Origin: Roseomonas sp.
GTDB lineage: Bacteria > Pseudomonadota > Alphaproteobacteria > Acetobacterales > Acetobacteraceae
Reading direction: 5' to 3'
DNA length: 64,000 bases
Assembly: GCA_020249775.1 (NCBI GenBank)
Contig: JADCFA010000023.1
Coordinates: forward strand, 269,425 to 333,424
Position numbers and translations under genes: made by a program. A model generated the notes under the pieces. It saw nothing but the letters and a program-made list of their open reading frames with translations, did not search any database and was not told the DNA's origin. This document shows positions 25,501-33,876 of the stretch, piece by piece (position 1 is the first letter of the stretch; every line of letters starts with the position of its first letter).

Positions 25501-26047
25501 CCTCATCCCGGCCATGGCGGTTGAGTTCCACCGCCAGGCGATCCGGGAAGGCTTCCTTGAGCCGCGCGAGCAGCCTTGCGGCGGCGGGTTTTTGGCCTTC
25601 CAACAACAAGCGTGAAATTGGGCCAAGCGTGCCGCCTGTCAGCAGAAACAGCCCTTCGGCATGTGCCGCGAGTTGGTCCAGCAGCACGGCCGGCTTGCCG
25701 GAGGCATCTTCCCGCAGGAATCCAAGCGATGACAGGCGCTGCAAATTATCCAAGCCACGCGGCGTGAGCGCCAGCGCCACCAGCGGGTCAGGCGGCAGCC
25801 GCAACGCATCGGGCCGATCAGCATCCGCGCTGGCCCGCGAAAGCCCCAATTGGCAGCCCATGATGGGCTGAACCCCCTTCTTCGCGCAGGCTTCGGCGAA
25901 TTCCAAGGCGCCAAACAGATTGCCCGTATCCGTCAGCGCCAGCGCCGGCATGCCATCAGCCGCGGCGAGTGCGGCAAGCTTATCGGCCTTGATCGCGCCT
26001 TCCGAGAGCGAATAGGCCGAATGCGTGTGCAGATGAATAAAGGACAT
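22598..26047 (-). CDS. dnaE: DNA polymerase III alpha subunit
   Basis: A 1149-residue replicative polymerase. The N-terminal PHP domain opens MSFIHLHTHSAYSLSEGAIK and includes ALTDTGNLFGALEFAEAC. The catalytic core has GPGRGSGAGSVAAW, DLDPIRFGLLFERFLNPER and the aspartates in SMPDFDIDFCQDRRDEV. The C-terminal half has the OB-fold region. The ATG at 26047 is chosen because the family begins at this point; the frame stays open a further 588 bases upstream only because it lies antisense to the HupE-like gene. Length and motifs are complete. It is divergent from the HupE-like gene across 111 bases. Confidence 0.96.
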   Translation of the reverse strand: MSFIHLHTHSAYSLSEGAIKADKLAALAAADGMPALALTDTGNLFGALEFAEACAKKGVQPIMGCQLGLSRASADADRPDALRLPPDPLVALALTPRGLDNLQRLSSLGFLREDASGKPAVLLDQLAAHAEGLFLLTGGTLGPISRLLLEGQKPAAARLLARLKEAFPDRLAVELNRHGRDEEARLEPALLALAHGARLPIIAANDVYFAAPSMYEAHDALLCIAEGRTMAERDRRRVTPEHWFKPAEAMRALFADLPDACDNTLAIARMSAVMTEARKPELPICPKVQEGKTEAETLRAMAEAGLEQRLDAMRPAPDEATRVQYRERLAYEIGVIEKMGFPGYFLIVADFIQWAKAQSPPIPVGPGRGSGAGSVAAWALLITDLDPIRFGLLFERFLNPERVSMPDFDIDFCQDRRDEVIAYVRREYGEDRVAQIITFGKLQAKAAVRDVGRVLGMPYGQVDKIASLIPNNPAKPVTLSQAIEGEARLQEMRDSDEQVARLLDIALQVEGLYRNASTHAAGLVIGRKPLIETVPLYRDPRSEMLVTQYSMKYAEMASLVKFDFLGLKTLTVIERALDILKGQGIELDIAAIPLDDPKTYDMLGRGDAAGVFQFEGQGMRDCLRQMRANRFEDLVAAVALYRPGPMANIPAYCSRKHGEAWEPPHEAIRHILSETYGIMVYQEQVMQIAQDLAGYSLGAADLLRRAMGKKIRSEMEAQRKIFCDGAEARGIEPAKAAEIFDLMERFADYGFNKSHAAAYALVSYQTAWLKANHPVAFLAASMTLDLSNTDKLAGHMQEAARLGIAVLPPDINRSGADFRVEARDDGKQAIRFALAAVKRVGEGAMRDLVAARDAGGDFASLADFAARVDPKLLNKMQIENLARAGAFECLDGNRARVMAGAETILRRAQASAEERESGQIGLFGAEPGRPEALRLPDVPDWQPLDRLSQEAEAIGFHLSAHPLDAYRQALKRIGVVPSSAIADRASRGGGRVKLAGTVVNAKERTTKTGSRMAWVRVSDTHGSFEVTCFSEVLNRSRELLAEGSAILVTADLRMEGEALRLTATELESLDKVAANAGGGIKLWLEATATLDPIRALLTREGRGRGRVILVPRLGGEQEVEIALPGGFNVGPRLMQAMRVVPGVAQVEEF

Positions 26048-26158
26048 GCAGTTGGCGTTCCGGAATCGCGTGAAGCCTGAAGTTAGCACAGCCAAAAGCC
26101 CTTGCCTGCCGCCCGATGCGCGATCAGGATGATTTTTGGATCGCCACAGGAGCCCACG

Positions 26159-26740
26159 ATGTCCCTGCCCCGCCTTGCCCTGACCGCCCTGCCCTTCCTG
26201 ACCCTTGCCTTTGGCGCCAGCCCCGCTTTGGCCCATGCGGGGCATGAGCATGGGATGGTTGCGGGGTTCCTGCACCCGCTGATGGGCGCTGATCATGTGG
26301 CGGCGATGGTGGCGATTGGGCTTTGGGCGGCGTCCCTTGGCTGGCGGCGCGGCTGGCTGCCGCCGGTGGGTTTCCTGGCTGGCATGGCGGGCGGCATTGC
26401 GCTTGGCCTGGCTGGCGGCATCGGGCTTGGCTTCGGCGTGGTTGAAACCGCGGTTGCGGGTAGCCTGATTGTGGTGGGTGCCATGCTGGCCATGGCGCAG
26501 CCCTTCCGCCCGGCGGTGGCGCTGGCCTTGGTGCTGGTGGCAGGGCTGGTGCATGGCATGGCGCATGGCGGTGAGATTGGTGGCGCGGCGCTGCCAACCG
26601 CTCTTGGCATGCTGGCGGGCTCCGCGCTGCTGCATGGGTTTGGCGCGGCGCTTGGCGTGGCGAGCGCGCGGTATGTGGGCGCGCTCCGCTTTGGGGGCGC
26701 AGCGATTGCGGGCTTTGGCGCGCTGTTGCTGCTGGGGTAA
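26159..26740 (+). CDS. HupE/UreJ-family membrane protein (probable Ni/Co transporter)
   Basis: A 193-residue protein with a cleavable signal (LTALPFLTLAFGASPALA), then mature HAGHEHGMVAGFLHPLMGAD and six predicted hydrophobic segments. The HPLMGADHVAAM motif after the signal is the family's metal-binding signature. HupE and UreJ proteins import nickel or cobalt for hydrogenase, urease or cobalamin enzymes. None of these genes is in the window, so it is an orphan. Start 26159 is supported by AGGAG seven bases upstream. It is the only plus-strand gene between greB (ending 21726) and the MmgE/PrpD gene at 61699. Confidence 0.82.
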   Translation: MSLPRLALTALPFLTLAFGASPALAHAGHEHGMVAGFLHPLMGADHVAAMVAIGLWAASLGWRRGWLPPVGFLAGMAGGIALGLAGGIGLGFGVVETAVAGSLIVVGAMLAMAQPFRPAVALALVLVAGLVHGMAHGGEIGGAALPTALGMLAGSALLHGFGAALGVASARYVGALRFGGAAIAGFGALLLLG

Positions 26741-26742
26741 AT

Positions 26743-27423
26743 CTACCCGCTTACAATCTTCCCATCCCGCAGCGTCACCACCCGATCCATCCGCCGCGCG
26801 AGGTCCGGGTTATGCGTGGCAATCAGCGCTGCCAGCCCCTGGCCACGCACCTGTTCCAGCAATTCGGCAAAAACACGATCGGATGTGCCGACATCCAGAT
26901 TCCCGGTCGGTTCATCCGCCAGCAAAAGCCGCGGCTGATTGGCAAGCGCGCGCGCAATCGCCACGCGCTGCTGTTCGCCACCCGAGAGCTTCCCTGGCCG
27001 ATGATCCAACCGCGCTTGCAGGCCGAAAATCCCGAGCAGATCCTTGGCACGCTGAAGTGCCTCCGCCCGGCTTTTGCCGGCGGCAAGCTGGGGCAGGATG
27101 ATGTTCTCGGCGGCGGTGAATTCCGGCAACAGATGATGGAATTGATAGACAAAGCCAATGGTGGTGCGGCGGATGGTGGTGCGCGCCTCATCCGAAAGCG
27201 ACCCGGCGGCCTGACCAGCGATGAAGACCTCTCCGCCATCAGGTTTTTCGAGCAAACCAGCCAGATGCAGCAAGGTTGATTTACCGGTCCCGGAAGGGGC
27301 GACCAGCGCCACGATCTCACCGGCTGCAATGGTCAGGCCAGCGCCGAGCAACACGGGCAATTCGCCCGCTTCCGTGCGGTAGCGGCGTTCTACGGCAGCG
27401 AGGCGGAGCGGCGCTTCATTCAT
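26743..27423 (-). CDS. lolD: Lipoprotein-releasing ABC transporter ATP-binding protein LolD
   Basis: A 226-residue ATPase of the LolCDE complex, which extracts outer-membrane lipoproteins from the inner membrane for LolA. Walker A is [17 protein letters not shown], the Q-loop is [14 protein letters not shown], the signature is [15 protein letters not shown] and Walker B is [12 protein letters not shown]. The start at 27423 overlaps the last eight bases of lolC; an in-frame start at 27528 would add an Arg/Trp-rich stretch read from within lolC. Only one LolC/E-type permease gene accompanies it, so a homodimeric LolF-like partner is possible. Confidence 0.93.
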   Translation of the reverse strand: MNEAPLRLAAVERRYRTEAGELPVLLGAGLTIAAGEIVALVAPSGTGKSTLLHLAGLLEKPDGGEVFIAGQAAGSLSDEARTTIRRTTIGFVYQFHHLLPEFTAAENIILPQLAAGKSRAEALQRAKDLLGIFGLQARLDHRPGKLSGGEQQRVAIARALANQPRLLLADEPTGNLDVGTSDRVFAELLEQVRGQGLAALIATHNPDLARRMDRVVTLRDGKIVSG

Positions 27424-28663
27424 TGCGCAGCATCTCCACCGGATCGGTGCGCGCCGCGCGCCAGGATGGGTAAAGGGTCGCGAGGAAAGAAAGACCCAGC
27501 CCCATCGCCACCACCTGCGCCACTTCATTGTAATCCAGGATCGCGGGCAGGCGCGTCAGGAAATACACCTCGGGGCTGAACAATTCAGTACCGGAAAGCG
27601 ATTGCAGGAATTGCCGAATGCTTTCGATATTAAGGCAGAACACCAAACCGAGCACAAAGCCGATCATGGTGCCGAGCACGCCGATGGAAGCCCCACACAA
27701 CAGGAAAATCCGCATCACCGCGCCCTTGGTCGCCCCCATGGTGCGCAGCACCGCGATATCGCGCCCCTTATCCTTCACCAGCATGATGAGGCTTGAGACG
27801 ATATTGAAGGCAGCAACAATGATGATCAGTGTCAGGATCAGGAACATCACATTGCGTTCCACCTGCACCGCATTGAAGAAGCTGGAATTGGCATCCTGCC
27901 AGGAATGCACAATCACGCGGCTGCCCGCGGCTTCCTGAATCTGCCGCGTGATGCCGCGCAGCCGCGTTGGGTCCTGCACAAACACCTCGATCTGAGTCGC
28001 GGCATCGCGCTGCTGGAAGTAAAGCTGTGCGGCTTCGAGCGGCAGGAAGACAAAGCTACTATCATATTCATTCATGCCGACATCAAATAGCGCGACCACG
28101 CGATAGGCACGCACGCGCGGCACAGTGCCAAAGACCGTGGTGCGCCCCTGGGGTGAAACCAGGCTGACATTATCGCCAACCGAAACCCGCAAGCGGGAGG
28201 CCAGGCGCCGCCCGATGATGATGGCATCCTCTCCCTGAAAGGCGTCGAGACTGCCAAGCCTTATGCCATCCGCAATCAAATGCCGCGCGCGCAAATCTTC
28301 CGGGCGGATGCCGCGCGCCAGACCGCCCGTGGCGCCGCCGGCGTCAGAGGTGATCAGCACCTGCCCTTCCACAATCGGCGTGGCGGAAACCACCCCCGGC
28401 ACGGCGCGAATGCGCTTGGCCACATCATCAAAATCGGTGAAGGATGAGCCCACCGCATAGACGCCAAGATGCCCATTGAGCCCCAGAATGCGGCCGAGCA
28501 ATTCATGGCGAAAGCCATTCATCACGCTCATCACAATGATCAGCGTCGCCACACCCAGCGCAATGCCAACCAGCGAGAAGATGGCGATGACCGAGACGAA
28601 ACGCTCCCCCTTCCGCGCACGCAAATAACGGAAGGCGACCATACGCTCAAAAGCGTTGAACAT
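27416..28663 (-). CDS. lolC: Lipoprotein-releasing permease LolC/LolE family
   Basis: A 415-residue inner-membrane permease. N-terminal motif [20 protein letters not shown] precedes the first transmembrane helix. A large periplasmic domain of about 200 residues follows, and then the three C-terminal helices of the FtsX fold with [20 protein letters not shown]. It pairs with LolD, whose start lies inside this gene's 3' end. The stop of proS is six bases upstream of this start, so proS-lolC-lolD form one transcript. A single permease gene suggests it supplies both LolC and LolE roles, as in many alphaproteobacteria. Confidence 0.93.
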   Translation of the reverse strand: MFNAFERMVAFRYLRARKGERFVSVIAIFSLVGIALGVATLIIVMSVMNGFRHELLGRILGLNGHLGVYAVGSSFTDFDDVAKRIRAVPGVVSATPIVEGQVLITSDAGGATGGLARGIRPEDLRARHLIADGIRLGSLDAFQGEDAIIIGRRLASRLRVSVGDNVSLVSPQGRTTVFGTVPRVRAYRVVALFDVGMNEYDSSFVFLPLEAAQLYFQQRDAATQIEVFVQDPTRLRGITRQIQEAAGSRVIVHSWQDANSSFFNAVQVERNVMFLILTLIIIVAAFNIVSSLIMLVKDKGRDIAVLRTMGATKGAVMRIFLLCGASIGVLGTMIGFVLGLVFCLNIESIRQFLQSLSGTELFSPEVYFLTRLPAILDYNEVAQVVAMGLGLSFLATLYPSWRAARTDPVEMLRNE

Positions 28664-28669
28664 CTGCGC

Positions 28670-29983
28670 TCAGCCGCCCTTGATGCGGGTGATGGCGTCT
28701 TCCAATGAAACCTCCTCACGCTCTCCGGTCATGCGGCGCTTCAGTTCCACGCGGCCGGCAGCAGCACCACGCGGCCCGATAATGGCCTGCCAGGGAAAGC
28801 CCATCAGGTCCGCATCGGCGAATTTCTCGCCCGCGCGCACCGGGCGATCATCATAGACCGCGTGTTCAACGCCCAAGCGTGCGTAAAGGGTTTCGCACAG
28901 CGTGTCGGTCGGCCCATCGCCGGGGCGAAGATTGAGAATGGCCGCCGCCCAGGGCGCCACCGCATCAGGCCATTTGATCCCCGCCTCATCATGATTGGCT
29001 TCAATCAGTGCGCCGACCAGGCGGGAGACACCAATGCCATAGCTGCCCATTTCCGGGATCACCGGCTGGCCATCAGGCCCCGTGACAGCCATGCCCATGG
29101 CCGCGCTGTATTTGGTGCCGAAATAGAAGATATGGCCCACTTCAATACCGCGGGCGGATACGCGCTTGTCTTCGGCAAGCGCGGCCCAGGCGGATTCATC
29201 ATGCATTTCCTCGGTCGCCGCGTAATGGCTGGTCCAGAAATCCACCTGTGCGGTCAGATCGCTATCATAATCAGGCGCTTCGGCCAGCACATCGCGTTCC
29301 AGCAAATCGCGGCTGACGAAAACCTGGCTTTCGCCGGTCTCGGCCAGGATGATGAATTCATGCGACAGATTGCCACCAATCGGCCCCGTATCGGCGCGCA
29401 TCGGAATGGCCTTGAGGCCCATGCGCGCAAAGGTGCGGAGATAAGCCAAGAACATTTGCCGATAGGAATGCTGCGCGCCTTCCTTGGTCAGGTCAAAGGA
29501 ATAGGCATCCTTCATCAGGAATTCGCGCCCGCGCATCACGCCGAAACGCGGGCGCACCTCATCGCGGAATTTCCACTGGATGTGATAAAGGTTGCGCGGC
29601 AGGTCGCGGTAGGATTTGGCGAATTGCTTGAAGATATCGGTGACCATTTCCTCATTGGTCGGGCCAAACAGCATTTCGCGTTCATGCCGGTCACGGATGC
29701 GGAGCATTTCCTTCCCGTAATCATCATAGCGCCCGCTTTCGCGCCAAAGCTCCGCCGGCTGGATGGTCGGCATCAGGATTTCCTGCGCCCCGGCGCGGTC
29801 CTGTTCTTCGCGCACAATCTGTTCAACGCGGCGCAGCACGCGCAAGCCCGCCGGCAGCCAGGCATAAATGCCCGCCGAGGTCTGGCGGATTAAGCCCGCC
29901 CGCAGCATGAGGCGATGAGAGGCGATTTGCGCCTCGGCCGGGGTTTCCTTCAGTGTCGGCAAAAAGGCGCGAGAAAGGCGCAA
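28670..29983 (-). CDS. proS: Prolyl-tRNA synthetase, short alphaproteobacterial form
   Basis: A 437-residue class II synthetase charging tRNA-Pro. Motif 1 is [20 protein letters not shown]. Motif 2 is [22 protein letters not shown]. Motif 3 is [13 protein letters not shown]. The editing (INS) domain between motifs 2 and 3 of the longer bacterial ProS is absent, as in the alphaproteobacterial type of about 440 residues. The first gene of a proS-lolC-lolD transcript, it is preceded by a 403-base intergenic stretch that must hold its promoter. Confidence 0.95.
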   Translation of the reverse strand: MRLSRAFLPTLKETPAEAQIASHRLMLRAGLIRQTSAGIYAWLPAGLRVLRRVEQIVREEQDRAGAQEILMPTIQPAELWRESGRYDDYGKEMLRIRDRHEREMLFGPTNEEMVTDIFKQFAKSYRDLPRNLYHIQWKFRDEVRPRFGVMRGREFLMKDAYSFDLTKEGAQHSYRQMFLAYLRTFARMGLKAIPMRADTGPIGGNLSHEFIILAETGESQVFVSRDLLERDVLAEAPDYDSDLTAQVDFWTSHYAATEEMHDESAWAALAEDKRVSARGIEVGHIFYFGTKYSAAMGMAVTGPDGQPVIPEMGSYGIGVSRLVGALIEANHDEAGIKWPDAVAPWAAAILNLRPGDGPTDTLCETLYARLGVEHAVYDDRPVRAGEKFADADLMGFPWQAIIGPRGAAAGRVELKRRMTGEREEVSLEDAITRIKGG

Positions 29984-30164
29984 GGGTCTGATCCTTCATC
30001 CTGGTCTAAGCTTGGCGGCGCACCCTAAAGCAGAAGCGCGCATGGGGGAAACACACGGATGCCGCGCAATAAAAGAACCCGAATTTATTGTGCGGCGCAG
30101 CAATTCGTCATTTTGGGCGAGTTTATGGCATTTTCATGCTTGCCAGCGGGCGGGACAAACACTT

Positions 30165-30199
30165 ACAAAAGAGAAGGCCGCCACCATCAGGCAGCGGCC
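30165..30199 (-). terminator. Terminator-like hairpin, minus strand
   Basis: On the minus strand GGCCGC and GCGGCC arms (30194-30199 and 30176-30181) enclose a 12-base loop and are followed by TTCTCTTTTGT (30165-30175). It would end a minus-strand transcript before proS. The stem is only six base pairs. Confidence 0.45.
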
Positions 30200-30358
30200 C
30201 AAGTTTAGGGAGGAAACGCCAGTCACACGGCAGAGGAAGAAACCAATCTCCCTCTCGTTGTCGTAGAATGGCGGACCAGCTTCGAAGGCTCAACCAAAAA
30301 AGGCCAAGAGCTCGGTCAAAAAAGCGGCTACCAGACTTAGATTGCCCGGATATAAGGC

Positions 30359-30383
30359 AAAACCGACCCAAGGGTCGGTTTTT
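30359..30383. terminator. Bidirectional terminator-like hairpin
   Basis: AAAACCGACCC and its exact complement are separated by AA. On the plus strand the stem runs into five T residues (TTTTTCGC); on the minus strand, into TTTTGCC. It begins four bases after the DUF1467 stop, so it most likely ends the nuo-birA-coaX-rnj-DUF1467 transcript, and it could also end a plus-strand RNA. Confidence 0.75.
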
Positions 30384-30386
30384 CGC

Positions 30387-30650
30387 TTAATTGGTGGGCA
30401 TTGCAAGAATGCCGGTTCGGAAAGAAAGCCATTCGCTTTCAATAATCCACCACAGCGCCACCCAAATCACCCCCGCCAGCGCCGTAGTGCCAAGCAGCTT
30501 CCAGCCCATAAGGTGCTTTTGCGGCGCGCCGCGCCAGCCGCCTTCTTCGAGCTTGCCCTGGGAATCGGGGCGCGTGCCCACCGGCAGCACGCAAAACAGC
30601 GCCAGCCACCAGATCAGCAGATAGAGAATGACGCCGGTGAAGACCGACAT
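30387..30650 (-). CDS. DUF1467-family small membrane protein
   Basis: An 87-residue protein with two transmembrane helices: an N-terminal one (ILYLLIWWLALFCVLPVG) and a second (LLGTTALAGVIWVALWWIIE). The short loop between them carries the DUF1467 signature around the RGAPQKHLMGWK segment. It is widespread in alphaproteobacteria, usually beside RNase J and proS as here. No function is established; it is not part of complex I although it shares the transcript direction. It starts three bases after the rnj stop and ends at the bidirectional hairpin. Confidence 0.8.
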   Translation of the reverse strand: MSVFTGVILYLLIWWLALFCVLPVGTRPDSQGKLEEGGWRGAPQKHLMGWKLLGTTALAGVIWVALWWIIESEWLSFRTGILAMPTN

Positions 30651-30653
30651 GGC

Positions 30654-32300
30654 TTAAACCCTGATCACGTGGATTTCGACATTGGGCCGCTTCTTGAAGC
30701 GCCGCCCCAAAGCCTTGCGCAAGGCAGCGCGGAGCGATTCGCGTAAGCTTTCATCATCATCGCGCAAGCCCGCCGGCAGATCGGTAATGCTGCGGCGAAG
30801 CTCGGCGGCAACCAGCCTCGGTTCGGGGTCCTGTTCGGCGAAAAGCCCGGGCGCGGTGATCATGGGATCACCCAGCACCCTGCCCTGCCGGTCCAAAGCG
30901 ACAGAAGCCAGCACCACGCCATTGAACATCATGCGCCGGCGCGCGGCGATCACATCGCCATCCAAGGGCAGCAGCCTTTCGCCATCCACGGCAAGCCGGC
31001 CGGTGGGAACAGCTTCAATCACCTCAGCCCGATTGCCGGAAAGGCGCAGCACATCGCCATCATTCAGCAACACAGGCTTGGCGCCGGCAGCGCGCGCCAG
31101 ATCCGCATGTTCCTGCATGTGCCGCCATTCGCCATGCACCGGCACCGCAATGCGTGGCTTCACCAATTCATATAGGCGGCGCAATTCATCACGCGCCGGA
31201 TGGCCGGAGACATGCACCATGGCCTGTTCATCCGTGATGACGCGACAACCGCGGCGCACCAGCCCATCCTGCACGCGCTGAATGGCGACCTCATTCCCCG
31301 GTATCTGGCGGGAGGAGAAGATCACCGTATCGCCCTCACCCAATGCAATCGCCGGGTGCTTGTCTTCCGCGATCTTTGCCATGGCGGAACGTGGCTCACC
31401 CTGGCTGCCCGTGCAAATCAGCAGGATTTCATCATCGGGCAGGAAGCCCGCTTCTTCCTCATCCAAAAAGGGCGGCAGGGATTTAAGATAACCGCATTCG
31501 CGCGCCGAGGCTTCCATATTGCGCAAAGACCGCCCGAGCAGCGCCACTTGCCGCCCTGCCGCGCGGCCCGCGACCGCAATGCTTTCCATGCGCGCGATAT
31601 TGGACGCGAAGCAGGTAACGGCGATCCGCCCCTTGATGACCTTGATCAATTCCGTGAGCGCGGCACGCACTTCCGCCTCACTCCCCGACTGGCCTTCAAC
31701 CAAGGCATTGGTGGAATCGCATACCATGGCAAGCACGCCTTCGGCGCCAAGCCTGGCGAAAGCATCCTCATCCGTTGGCGCACCGATCATTGGCGTGGGA
31801 TCAAGCTTCCAATCGCCCGTGTGCAAAACAAGGCCATAGGGTGTGCGCAGCACGAGCGCCTGGGCTTCCGGGATGGAGTGCGTGACGGGGATGAAGCCGC
31901 AATCAAAAGGACCAAGCTTCACGCGCCCGCCCGGCGGCAATTCCAGCAGGCGCACTTCATGGATCATCCCCGCTTCGCCAAGCTTGCGGCGCAGCACGGA
32001 AAGCACGAAGGCGGTGCCATAGATCGGGCAGCGCAATTGCCGCCACAAATGCACGACCGCGCCGATATGGTCTTCATGCGCATGGGTGATGATCAGCGCT
32101 TGCAGGGCGGCGCGATGTTCCGCAAGCCAGGCGGCATCGGGCACCATGACATCCACTTCCGGCTGATCCGGCCCGGCAAAGCCAAGCCCGCAATCCACCG
32201 CCAGCAAGGCGCCATCACAGCGATAGACATTAAGGTTCATTCCGATCTCACCCGTCCCGCCCAGCGGGATGAAGGCAAGATCGCCAGTCATGACATTCAT
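30654..32300 (-). CDS. rnj: Ribonuclease J
   Basis: A 548-residue metallo-beta-lactamase/beta-CASP nuclease with endo- and 5'-3' exoribonuclease activity in RNA maturation and decay. FIPLGGTGEIGMNLNVYRCD begins the domain. The metal site is ITHAHEDHIGAVVHLW. Later motifs are HTGDWKLDPTP, ICTGSQGEPRSAM, VHVSGHP and PVHGEWRHMQEHA. The start at 32300 (MNVMTGD) lies four bases after coaX ends; a second ATG at 32291 is nearly as good, while the longer in-frame start at 32396 would run through coaX. Confidence 0.95.
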   Translation of the reverse strand: MNVMTGDLAFIPLGGTGEIGMNLNVYRCDGALLAVDCGLGFAGPDQPEVDVMVPDAAWLAEHRAALQALIITHAHEDHIGAVVHLWRQLRCPIYGTAFVLSVLRRKLGEAGMIHEVRLLELPPGGRVKLGPFDCGFIPVTHSIPEAQALVLRTPYGLVLHTGDWKLDPTPMIGAPTDEDAFARLGAEGVLAMVCDSTNALVEGQSGSEAEVRAALTELIKVIKGRIAVTCFASNIARMESIAVAGRAAGRQVALLGRSLRNMEASARECGYLKSLPPFLDEEEAGFLPDDEILLICTGSQGEPRSAMAKIAEDKHPAIALGEGDTVIFSSRQIPGNEVAIQRVQDGLVRRGCRVITDEQAMVHVSGHPARDELRRLYELVKPRIAVPVHGEWRHMQEHADLARAAGAKPVLLNDGDVLRLSGNRAEVIEAVPTGRLAVDGERLLPLDGDVIAARRRMMFNGVVLASVALDRQGRVLGDPMITAPGLFAEQDPEPRLVAAELRRSITDLPAGLRDDDESLRESLRAALRKALGRRFKKRPNVEIHVIRV

Positions 32301-32304
32301 GGTG

Positions 32305-33123
32305 CTAATCAGAATCCGAACGGAGAGGATCGCGAAGCGCGCTTTGGTGGAAGACAGATGAAGGATTGCGCTCGGCCAGCAGGCGCAACCCTTCAAGGGT
32401 TATGTCGGGATCGGTTCTTTCAATGACAAGGGTGCCCTCGGCGAATAGCGGGGCAAGACCACCTGTGCCGATCACCTTCATCGCGCCGCCAAATTCCGCC
32501 TTGATGCGGGAGACGATGCCCTCCACCAGGCCGACATAGCCCCAATAAATGCCCGATTGCATGGCGGGCACGGTGGCCCGGCCAATGACGGATTGCGGTC
32601 GGCCAATGCCAATGCGCGGCAGCCGGGCAGCCGCTTTATGCAACGCCTCGATGGAAAGATTGATGCCGGGCGAAATGGCGCCCCCCAGATAGGACCCATC
32701 GCCATCCACCACATCAAAAGTGGTGGCAGTGCCGAAATCAATCACGATCAGCGGCCCGCCATAACGTGTATGGGCGGCGAGCGCATTCAGCAGGCGGTCA
32801 GCGCCGACTTCTTCCGGCCGATCCACGCGAATGGCGAAACCCCAATCAAGGGGCGCGCGTGCAATCAGCGGTTCGCAATCCATCCATTCGCGGCAAAGCC
32901 GCCGCAGATTGTAAAGCGCCGCCGGCACCACCGTGCCAATCACGCAGCGCAGGATATCATCGGGCTTCACGCCGGCGTGTTGGAAAAGTGCCAGCAGCCA
33001 AACCGCATATTCATCCGAAGTGCGATCCGCGCGCGTGGCAATGCGCCAACGCCCGCGCCATTGCGTGCCGTCATGGACCGCGAAAACGACATTGGTATTG
33101 CCGGCATCAATGGCGAGTAGCAT
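32305..33123 (-). CDS. coaX: Type III pantothenate kinase
   Basis: A 272-residue ASKHA-fold kinase for the first step of coenzyme A synthesis. The phosphate-binding [18 protein letters not shown] opens the protein. Others are [55 protein letters not shown], and GTGGLAPL. It lies three bases after birA stops, so it belongs to the same transcript as birA, both cofactor genes. Type III kinases are insensitive to CoA feedback. Confidence 0.95.
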   Translation of the reverse strand: MLLAIDAGNTNVVFAVHDGTQWRGRWRIATRADRTSDEYAVWLLALFQHAGVKPDDILRCVIGTVVPAALYNLRRLCREWMDCEPLIARAPLDWGFAIRVDRPEEVGADRLLNALAAHTRYGGPLIVIDFGTATTFDVVDGDGSYLGGAISPGINLSIEALHKAAARLPRIGIGRPQSVIGRATVPAMQSGIYWGYVGLVEGIVSRIKAEFGGAMKVIGTGGLAPLFAEGTLVIERTDPDITLEGLRLLAERNPSSVFHQSALRDPLRSDSD

Positions 33124-33126
33124 GGG

Positions 33127-33876
33127 TCAGATGATCTCCCCGGCCAGAATAAGCTGAACTTCGCTGCCTTTGGCAAGCTTGAGCGCACCTTCGGGAGATA
33201 GCCCGGCGAAGGCGCCTTCGATCAGCGCGCCATCACGCTTGAATGACACGGCTGCGCCCATGGTGGGGCCATGGCGGAGCCAGGCATGGCAGATGGGCGT
33301 GAAACCTTGGGCAAGGCGGGTTTCATGCCAATGGGCGAGGTTTTGCAGCAACACCGCCGCCAAGATCTCTGGCGCGGGTGGTGCCGGCAGGAATTCCGCA
33401 AGGCAGGCAGTGGCGCGGTCCGGCAGATTTGGCTTGCTCGTGATATTCACGCCGATGCCGATGCACATCCAATCAAGCGCGTTATTCGTGGCTACGCCGG
33501 TTTCAACCAGAATGCCCGCGGCCTTGGCGCCACCCAACAGCAGATCATTCGGCCATTTCAAGGTGAGTTTCGCGGCTTCCGGTAGCAGCGTTTTGATCGT
33601 TTCCGCCAAGGCCACCGCCGCAACGAAGGACCATTGCGGTGCCTCACGCAGCGCCACGGCGGGGCGCAGCAGCACCGAAAGATAGAGGTTGCCCGCAGGG
33701 CTTTCCCATCCCCTGCCCTGCCTTCCCCTACCGGCGCTTTGGCGCCGCGCCAGAATGGCGAGCCCTTCGGCTTTGCCGGCTTTGGCGCGCTGCTTCAGCG
33801 TGGTTGAGGTGCTTTCCAGCACTTCATGGCATTCAAGGCGAAACTGCACGCGCGCTTCCTGCCGCGCGCCCGGCAT
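33127..33876 (-). CDS. birA: Biotin--[acetyl-CoA-carboxylase] ligase
   Basis: A 249-residue biotin-protein ligase that attaches biotin to carboxyl-carrier proteins. The biotinyl-AMP loop is visible: ARRQSAGRGRQGRGWESPAG. NLYLSVLLRP, LKWPNDLLL (substrate lysine pocket) and GIGVNIT follow. It lacks the N-terminal helix-turn-helix of E. coli BirA, so it is a ligase only. Its ATG overlaps the last base of nuoN. Confidence 0.93.
   Translation of the reverse strand: MPGARQEARVQFRLECHEVLESTSTTLKQRAKAGKAEGLAILARRQSAGRGRQGRGWESPAGNLYLSVLLRPAVALREAPQWSFVAAVALAETIKTLLPEAAKLTLKWPNDLLLGGAKAAGILVETGVATNNALDWMCIGIGVNITSKPNLPDRATACLAEFLPAPPAPEILAAVLLQNLAHWHETRLAQGFTPICHAWLRHGPTMGAAVSFKRDGALIEGAFAGLSPEGALKLAKGSEVQLILAGEII

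Larger units (their letters stand above)
29984..30386. other. 403-base intergenic region, no confident gene
   Basis: This stretch between proS and the DUF1467 gene holds two terminator-like hairpins (30176-30199 and 30359-30383). Short ORFs on both strands (for example plus 30012-30266 and minus 30123-30371) have no recognisable protein features; one frame near 30268 gives a 40-residue Arg/Lys-rich peptide. The proS promoter must lie in the part near 30000-30170. The segment 30200-30358, between the hairpins, could be a small RNA on either strand. Confidence 0.5.

Noticed and set aside
26048..26635. Upstream extension of the dnaE frame by 196 residues
   Set aside because: It is antisense to the HupE-like gene; DnaE family proteins start at the PHP domain (MSFIHLHTHS at 26047).
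30126..30139. TGGCA...GC resembling a sigma-54 promoter in the proS upstream gap
   Set aside because: GG-N9-GC spacing; sigma-54 promoters need N10.
30012..30266. 84-residue plus-strand ORF and overlapping 100- and 82-residue ORFs in the proS upstream gap
   Set aside because: No domain, signal or conserved pattern, and they conflict with each other and with the hairpins; left as non-coding or unknown.
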